This document shows, in pieces, positions 21,228-25,641 of a stretch of DNA of 25,641 bases; the first letter of the stretch is position 1, and each line of letters starts with the position of its first letter. The DNA comes from a virus. A program made the translations under genes and the position numbers. Where the stretch lies: positions 1 to 25,641 of IMG/VR virus record IMGVR_UViG_3300044731_001638; one strand, written 5' to 3'. Under the pieces are notes generated by a model. It was not told where the DNA came from and did not search any database. It saw only the letters and a program-made list of their open reading frames with translations.

Positions 21228-21856
21228 TTTTTTAATTCCTTAAATGCTATGTTAACATAGTAATTCATATTATTTGAAAGTTTTCTTTCGTATACTTCAT
21301 TAGCTCTACTCTTTAATTTATCAAATAAGCTTGTGTTTTTTCTTAATATTTCAGACAAAGATACATCTGATTTTAATTTACCGTATTCAGTTCTTTTACC
21401 ATTTCTTTTTAAAGATAATAACGTACCAGCAATTGATCTACCTTTTTTAGGTGAAACCATGAAAGTATCTTTAGGTTCAACAATTTGTCCTTGAATAGTA
21501 GCTACAACTTTTAAAAATTTACGCCCGTTTTTTCCTCTTACAGGTTGCAATTTGTAAGGAAATGAAGAGACGCTTTCGTTTATTTTAGAAAAAACTACAC
21601 GAGCAAATAAACTAGGAATAGGAGTGCTCATATCTACCTGATCTTTACCTCGCCTAACTCTTTTTTTATAAAGCTTTTTATCTATTTTTAATTCATTTTG
21701 CTTAGAAAGTTCCTTTCTAGTTGTTACTAAAACTGTTTTTACAGTCTGACTTAAAGTTGTAACAAGAGCTTTTCTTATAGCTTCTTTTCTTAAATATTCT
21801 GTAAGCTGTGTTAATTTATAAAGTGATTCATATTTAATTTCTAATAATTTACTCAT
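21224..21856 (-). CDS. Minor tail protein Z-like (lambda gpZ family)
   Basis: 210 residues (lambda gpZ has 192), strongly basic. It begins with a helical segment (RKEAIRKALVTTLSQTVKTV) like the A...ai.r........a... start of gpZ. It continues with KKLYKKRVRRGK, a middle beta region with PIPSLFARVVFSK and VEPKDTFMVSPKK, and ends with a helix containing VYERKLSNNMNYYVN. gpZ acts in connecting tail to head. If correct, its location upstream of terminase is unusual: in lambda it lies between FII and U. The family call rests on layout and patterns, so a basic DNA-binding protein is possible instead. The ATG overlaps the preceding stop (ATGA). Confidence 0.5.
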   Translation of the reverse strand: MSKLLEIKYESLYKLTQLTEYLRKEAIRKALVTTLSQTVKTVLVTTRKELSKQNELKIDKKLYKKRVRRGKDQVDMSTPIPSLFARVVFSKINESVSSFPYKLQPVRGKNGRKFLKVVATIQGQIVEPKDTFMVSPKKGRSIAGTLLSLKRNGKRTEYGKLKSDVSLSEILRKNTSLFDKLKSRANEVYERKLSNNMNYYVNIAFKELKK

Positions 21857-22401
21857 TTAAAACCCCCATTAAAATCAAATATTGTTAGAGGATGATTTGA
21901 TAATTTAGTCCTAATCTTTTTTTTGATTTGAACCATAGGTTCATTTATATCAAGAAAAAAACCATTTTCATTTTTATTTGCATCATCTAATTCACAATAA
22001 TATCTAGTAATAGGTAGTTTTTTATGCTTTGGTGGTAATTCATTTTTTACTAATTCTAGTGGTAATTTTGTTAGCTCTGGATCATCTAAATTTAAAGACA
22101 GCATCCTATATAAATAAGGTAAAAGCATATTGAAGGCTATTAAAATGTGATAAGGCTCGACATCATCCCTTGTTGTCATATTAGTTTCATCAATTAAATC
22201 TTGAACTGTAATAATTTTATTGCGGTAAATTTCGCAATATTGATATCTACATAATATATAAGCCGCTTGTCTAACGTTCTCCGTAAAATAAGGGAACTCC
22301 ATTTTCTCACGTTGTAACTTTGTAAATTGTGGAATCCGACCCATTCTTAAAACGGCACTTTTAATCGTTTCATTTCTTATTTTTTTACGGTCGACGTGCA
22401 T
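21853..22401 (-). CDS. Unknown protein (182 aa)
   Basis: No family recognised. Mainly helical: a basic N-terminus (HVDRKKIRNETIKSAVLRMG), a middle segment with two Cys and several Tyr (AAYILCRYQYCEIYRNKII), and IAFNMLLPYLYRMLSLNLDD, possibly packing against a partner. The C-terminal third is charged. The gene follows the ssDNA-binding protein gene with a normal SD (AAGG) and is coupled to the gpZ-like gene by ATGA. It may be a replication or packaging accessory, but nothing in the sequence proves it. Confidence 0.75.
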   Translation of the reverse strand: MHVDRKKIRNETIKSAVLRMGRIPQFTKLQREKMEFPYFTENVRQAAYILCRYQYCEIYRNKIITVQDLIDETNMTTRDDVEPYHILIAFNMLLPYLYRMLSLNLDDPELTKLPLELVKNELPPKHKKLPITRYYCELDDANKNENGFFLDINEPMVQIKKKIRTKLSNHPLTIFDFNGGFK

Positions 22402-22443
22402 ATTTTTACCTTTATTATAAAAATAAATTAGCAGCTTATAAAT

Positions 22444-22995
22444 TTATTTAAAAAACAATTCGTCGTCATCATCATCTTTTTTAATATTTGTCTTTTTTGA
22501 AATAGGACTAGGCGTATTTTTATCAACTAAAATCGGTTCTGCTAGTGCTTTTCTTTGTATTCCATTCTTTTTATCTTCACCAATAGCAGGTCGTACATAA
22601 TCTTTAATCTCAAATAATCTTACTTGTGGTTCATTTCTTCCATTATAATCATTAAATTTATGAAAAACATCAGCACTAAATTCTCTACCAATTAAATTTT
22701 CTAATTCATTTAATTTAAGGTTTTTAAATTGACACGCTTTAATTATTAATGCTACTTTCTTTAAATTGTATTCTGATTGTTCTTTTGTAGCAAATACTAA
22801 ACCATAAAATACACAGTAATTTTTAAATTTTTGGCTTGTAACTTTAAATTTAAATTTAATCTGTGTATTACCGTTTTTTGTAACTGAATTATCAACATTT
22901 TCAACTACAAAATTATATCTACCCTTTTCAATAATATCATTCTCATTGTCATATTCATCTGTATTAATTTCCATATTAAAATCAAAATCAATCAT
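22444..22995 (-). CDS. Phage single-strand DNA-binding protein, DUF669-like
   Basis: 183 residues. Residues about 20-130 match the phage DUF669 pattern: EKGRYNFVVENVDNSVTKNG (e.G.Y...i......tk.G), then TQIKFKFKVTSQKFKNYCVF and a helix with KVALIIKACQF, followed by LENLIGREFSADVFHKFNDY (l.gk.....v.....ng). The protein ends in DDDDDELFFK (residues 174-183), an acidic tail with terminal aromatic residues like that of bacterial SSB, used there to dock partner proteins. DUF669 proteins commonly accompany Sak4-type recombinases, and here the ATPase gene is the immediate upstream neighbour. Confidence 0.75.
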   Translation of the reverse strand: MIDFDFNMEINTDEYDNENDIIEKGRYNFVVENVDNSVTKNGNTQIKFKFKVTSQKFKNYCVFYGLVFATKEQSEYNLKKVALIIKACQFKNLKLNELENLIGREFSADVFHKFNDYNGRNEPQVRLFEIKDYVRPAIGEDKKNGIQRKALAEPILVDKNTPSPISKKTNIKKDDDDDELFFK

Positions 22996-23020
22996 AATAA
23001 AAACCCTTTCTAAATAAGTG

Positions 23021-23740
23021 TTATTTTAATAAAGAATAAAATTTTAAATAATCGTCTTTACTATTTCCTATTGTAATAACTGTGTTTAATGAGTAGCGAG
23101 ATTTTGCAAGAATAGAAGCGGTTTCTTGAGTATAAATTTTTCTTCCCATTTCTTCCCTTGGGATTTTTCTTTTGTCTTCTAATTCTTTAAAGGTGAAAGA
23201 TTTTGAAACAAATAAAACAGCATCAACTTGAGCCACTATATATGAGCAACTTTTTTGATTTAATCTTAAGGAATAGCGATCAAATGATTCAGCTAACGGG
23301 TTATCAAATCTTTTAATTTGTTCATGAGCTATAAATATAATATTTTTATTATGATTTTCTAATAAACTTTTAAAGCTTTTTAATAATGTAACCCACTTTT
23401 TTTGAGCTTGCTCAAAACCTTTTCCATAGTCAAAATCCGTGATCGTTTTTTTTCCATGTTGATTACAAACATGCTCAAAAATCATTTGTTCTAAAAAATC
23501 AATACTATCTATTACAATAGTATCATATTGCTTAATCTCATTTAATTTAAAACAATCAAGAAATTCATCAAAATCTTTAATGCCTGATATTCTATTTACG
23601 TTTAGTTTTTTTGTACCATTTTCAACATCTAAAAAAATTGGATTAGGCGCAAAACTCGCTAGTGTTGATTTTCCTACACCAGCCGCACCGTAAAGAATTA
23701 TAAAAAATGGTGTATCAATTTTCCCTTGATTTATTTCCAT
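23021..23740 (-). CDS. Sak4-type RecA-like ATPase (AAA_24 family)
   Basis: 239 residues. Walker A GAAGVGKST (18-26), preceded by a beta strand (FFIILY); FLDVENGTKKL (36-46) matches the family's D.E.G...l. Walker B is TIVIDSID (74-81), and NIIFIAHE (133-140) is the usual v...He element after it. These single-domain ATPases (Sak4, gp2.5-like operons) act as ssDNA annealing/strand exchange factors with a phage SSB, and are related to the RecA core. Target and partner are inferred from the adjacent DUF669-like gene. Confidence 0.82.
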   Translation of the reverse strand: MEINQGKIDTPFFIILYGAAGVGKSTLASFAPNPIFLDVENGTKKLNVNRISGIKDFDEFLDCFKLNEIKQYDTIVIDSIDFLEQMIFEHVCNQHGKKTITDFDYGKGFEQAQKKWVTLLKSFKSLLENHNKNIIFIAHEQIKRFDNPLAESFDRYSLRLNQKSCSYIVAQVDAVLFVSKSFTFKELEDKRKIPREEMGRKIYTQETASILAKSRYSLNTVITIGNSKDDYLKFYSLLK

Positions 23741-23754
23741 AATATTTTAAACCC

Positions 23755-24357
23755 TTAAACATGAAATGAAAGCTTAGAGCCTCTAAAAAAAGGCACAAAT
23801 CTTTCATTATTTGAAATTTCATTATTATTTTTATTATTTCTACGCTCTAAATATCTTCTAATTTCAAACACGCCAAAATGCCTTAATTCAATTCTATTTA
23901 AATCAATTAAAATGTTAGATATTGTTTTAAAAAATTCATTTACCACCAAATAACAATCATCTTTATGGATTAGAAGACCTGAATTTTTTAAAGACTCGTG
24001 TAATTTTTCGGATAGTAAAATACTATAATTTGAATCACTGAACTGATCTGATTTGTTCTTTAAAGAGTATTTAAAATTCTTAGAAAACTTACAACGTACT
24101 ACTGGCTTAATATTAATATTGTTAATTTTTTCTTTTGTTTTAAAATTCATTCCTGATTTAATATTGTAAGTTTTTTTGTAGAAAACTCCCAAGTTCGTTA
24201 TTTTTAAAACATTATTTGAATTAATTTCTTGAATACACAAATGAATTATTCTGTTTACAATAAGTTCTAATTTGCAAGTATCCACTGTGTAATCTTCTAG
24301 CATTGTGTTAATTAAATCTTTTTTTGTATATGTTTTATTACTAACAGTTTTTTTCAT
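23755..24357 (-). CDS. Tandem IHF/HU-like DNA-binding protein
   Basis: 200 residues from the ATG at 24357, which has GAGG six bases upstream; the frame extends to a TTG at 24369 without a better SD. Two IHF/HU domains stand in a row. The first (about 9-96) has YTKKDLINTMLED, LKITNLGVFYKK and GMNFKTKEKINNINIKP. The second (about 112-200) has IELRHFGVFEIRR and NERFVPFFRGSKL, very like the R.FG.F..r ...... v.fkpgk.l of IHF beta. Both arm tips lack the intercalating proline (Phe72 in the first, Asn in the second). Such a protein could bend DNA as a single chain, serving packaging, replication or integration. Confidence 0.8.
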   Translation of the reverse strand: MKKTVSNKTYTKKDLINTMLEDYTVDTCKLELIVNRIIHLCIQEINSNNVLKITNLGVFYKKTYNIKSGMNFKTKEKINNINIKPVVRCKFSKNFKYSLKNKSDQFSDSNYSILLSEKLHESLKNSGLLIHKDDCYLVVNEFFKTISNILIDLNRIELRHFGVFEIRRYLERRNNKNNNEISNNERFVPFFRGSKLSFHV

Positions 24358-24365
24358 TTCTAACC

Positions 24366-24704
24366 TCAATTTATTACAAAAACATCTTCAATTGCTTTGT
24401 TTATTTCTTGATCGTTAAGATATTTTTTTAGTAATAAGACACATGACAAACTTTCATTAGTCATATTTCCTCTGTCTCTTAGATTTAATATTTTCTTTAT
24501 TAGAGTTTCTTTATCTATTGGTTTTTCAATATATTCATTAAAATCAAGTGATAGCTCAATAAACTGATCAATTTTTAGAAAATATTTTTCGGATAGGTAA
24601 CACTTTTCAATTAAAGATGATTGATTATAAGTATAAATATATTCATTTTCATCAATAACTGACTTATTATCGAGTAACAGTTTAAGAGCTTCTTTTGTAT
24701 TCAT
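24366..24704 (-). CDS. Unknown protein (112 aa)
   Basis: No family recognised. The protein is acidic and helical (NTKEALKLLLDNKSVIDENE, then FIELSLDFNEYIEKPIDKET, then SCVLLLKKYLNDQEINKAIE). The frame opens at an ATG at 24716, but the second ATG at 24704 has GGGGG five bases before it, so I prefer it. The gene ends eight bases before the IHF-like start. It may be a small regulator or partner of that protein. Confidence 0.65.
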   Translation of the reverse strand: MNTKEALKLLLDNKSVIDENEYIYTYNQSSLIEKCYLSEKYFLKIDQFIELSLDFNEYIEKPIDKETLIKKILNLRDRGNMTNESLSCVLLLKKYLNDQEINKAIEDVFVIN

Positions 24705-24718
24705 ATTAACCCCCATTA

Positions 24719-24817
24719 TTAAAAGCTTGAATAATATTTAATATTTTTTGAAATAATATTTTTGATTATTAGCAAGATGATGAGGGTTAATATTTTGCTA
24801 ATGTGATTATTTTTCAT
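24719..24817 (-). CDS. Possible 32-aa membrane peptide
   Basis: A short frame with ATG at 24817, preceded five bases upstream by GAGAG. It encodes a basic/polar start, a hydrophobic core ISKILTLIILLIIKNII, and a polar tail. It fills the gap between the SPFH-like lipoprotein gene and the next gene on the same strand. AT-rich DNA makes chance hydrophobic frames common, so this is tentative. If real, a holin-like or lipoprotein-associated peptide would be the guess. Confidence 0.35.
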   Translation of the reverse strand: MKNNHISKILTLIILLIIKNIISKNIKYYSSF

Positions 24818-24848
24818 TTTATCTCTCAAAATTGTATTATTTTAAAAA

Positions 24849-25595
24849 TTATTTTAGACTCATTATTAAACCATTATTGCCATCAATAATTTGTGGCATC
24901 TTGCCATCCCACTTTTTAATCATTTCCATTTGTATAATTTTGGGATTATCTGAAACTGCTTTTCCGAGAATTTCGGCAGATTTTGCTTCGGCTTGGGCAC
25001 GAATAATTTTTGTTTGTGCATCAATTTTAGCTTGTTCTTGTAGAAATTTAGACTTCTCGGCTTCTTGTTCTTGGATCATTTTAGATTCAATTGCTTTTTC
25101 TAGCGAGTCCGATAGTTCTGTGTCTTCAATAACAACATCTGTTAAATTTACTAAATTATTAAGTTTTAATTTTGAGAGTTCAAGAACTCTTTTTTTGATA
25201 TCATCTCTTTGTTTAACAATATTTTCAGCGGTTTTTGTGGAAGTAATTTCTTTTAGTGCTTCAATAACTTTCGGAATAACAAAATTATCAACTACGTTGC
25301 CGTTGTAGTTTATTAAAATATTTTTGACTGAGTTATCTGGAATTTCATATTGAATTCTTATTTTGGTTTTAACTGGCTGCAAATCGGAAGAGTAGACATT
25401 CACTTCTTTTTCGATTGATTGATTAGCAATAGAAAGTTTTAATATTTCCGTGCCAAATGGATTATAAAAGTACATTCCTTCTTTATAAACTATGTTACTA
25501 GGTTTACCGAATTTTACTTCAATGCTTCTTTGCATTGGCTCATTTTGGTGGCAGGAAGCAACTAATAAAGGTAATATATAAATTAATTTTTTCAT
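24849..25595 (-). CDS. Prohibitin/SPFH-like lipoprotein
   Basis: 248 residues. Signal: KK, then LIYILPLLVAS with Cys15 in a lipobox (VASC), so it is probably lipid-anchored. Residues about 20-170 follow the prohibitin-type SPFH (band 7) fold: GMYFYNPFGTEIL, then VYSSDLQPVKTKIRIQYEI, then VIPKVIEALKEITSTKTAEN with KQRDDIKKRVLE, and LTDVVIEDTELSDSLEKAIE. An Ala/Glu/Lys coiled coil follows (AQTKIIRAQAEAKSAEILG). Host prohibitin-type proteins control the FtsH protease and membrane domains. A phage copy may affect FtsH, lysis timing or superinfection. An SD AAGGA stands nine bases upstream of the ATG. Confidence 0.85.
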   Translation of the reverse strand: MKKLIYILPLLVASCHQNEPMQRSIEVKFGKPSNIVYKEGMYFYNPFGTEILKLSIANQSIEKEVNVYSSDLQPVKTKIRIQYEIPDNSVKNILINYNGNVVDNFVIPKVIEALKEITSTKTAENIVKQRDDIKKRVLELSKLKLNNLVNLTDVVIEDTELSDSLEKAIESKMIQEQEAEKSKFLQEQAKIDAQTKIIRAQAEAKSAEILGKAVSDNPKIIQMEMIKKWDGKMPQIIDGNNGLIMSLK

Positions 25596-25641
25596 GTTAT
25601 TTTTTCCTTTTAAAAAATGATTTATTTCTGTTTTTTATTTT

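Noticed and set aside
24832-25308. Plus-strand 158-aa frame, hydrophobic and serine-rich
   Set aside because: It is antisense to the clear SPFH lipoprotein gene and has no SD or family pattern.

Overview
The window is a nearly complete structural region of a tailed, contractile-tailed (myovirus-type) phage or prophage with very low G+C. Essentially every gene lies on the minus strand, so the biological order runs from the right end of the window to the left. Genes are tightly packed, with many ATGA or TAATG overlaps and standard Shine-Dalgarno (SD) sites. The base composition, a Gram-negative-type lipoprotein and the lambda/Mu-like families suggest an AT-rich proteobacterial host. An intracellular or symbiotic lineage such as Rickettsiales, Holosporales or a Francisella/Legionella relative is possible, but this is inferred from composition only. 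No integrase, repressor, lysis gene, tRNA or host gene is visible, so both element ends lie outside the window.

Right part (25.6-20.5 kb): a prohibitin/SPFH-like lipoprotein, a possible 32-aa membrane peptide, a small unknown protein, a protein made of two IHF/HU-like domains in tandem, a Sak4-type RecA-like ATPase, and an OB-type ssDNA-binding protein with an acidic tail. These look like an early DNA-metabolism and recombination set. They are followed by four poorly known genes, one resembling lambda minor tail protein Z.

Centre (20.5-12 kb): a 194-bp non-coding segment with nested inverted repeats and a GC-rich core, the best candidate for the packaging (cos) site. Next come lambda-like small and large terminase subunits, a pair of imperfect hairpin-bearing repeats, an 82-aa unknown gene translationally coupled to dprA, one small opposite-strand gene (a moron candidate), and the lambda-like head genes. 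The head genes are a gpW-type connector, a gpB-type portal, a prohead protease fused to the major capsid protein with a convincing internal start, and a DUF2190 decoration protein.

Left part (12-0.2 kb): head-tail completion proteins and a full Mu-like contractile tail. In order these are tail terminator, sheath, tube, two tail-assembly chaperone frames joined by a T TTT TTC slippery site, tape measure, gpN-type DNA-circularisation/baseplate protein, gpP-type hub, gp45-type spike, two unknown small proteins, gp46, gp47 (gpJ), gp48 and a tail fibre. The particle is thus a mosaic of a lambda-type head and packaging machine with a Mu-type tail. The last 115 bases are much richer in G+C and read on the minus strand as the 5' end of a group II intron, placed directly after an SD plus ATG that would have started the next tail gene.

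The most unusual points are the coupled dprA pair inside the late operon, a terminator-like hairpin that buries the gpW ribosome binding site, the internal start of the capsid fusion, the tandem IHF protein, the phage prohibitin lipoprotein, and the intron at the left end.
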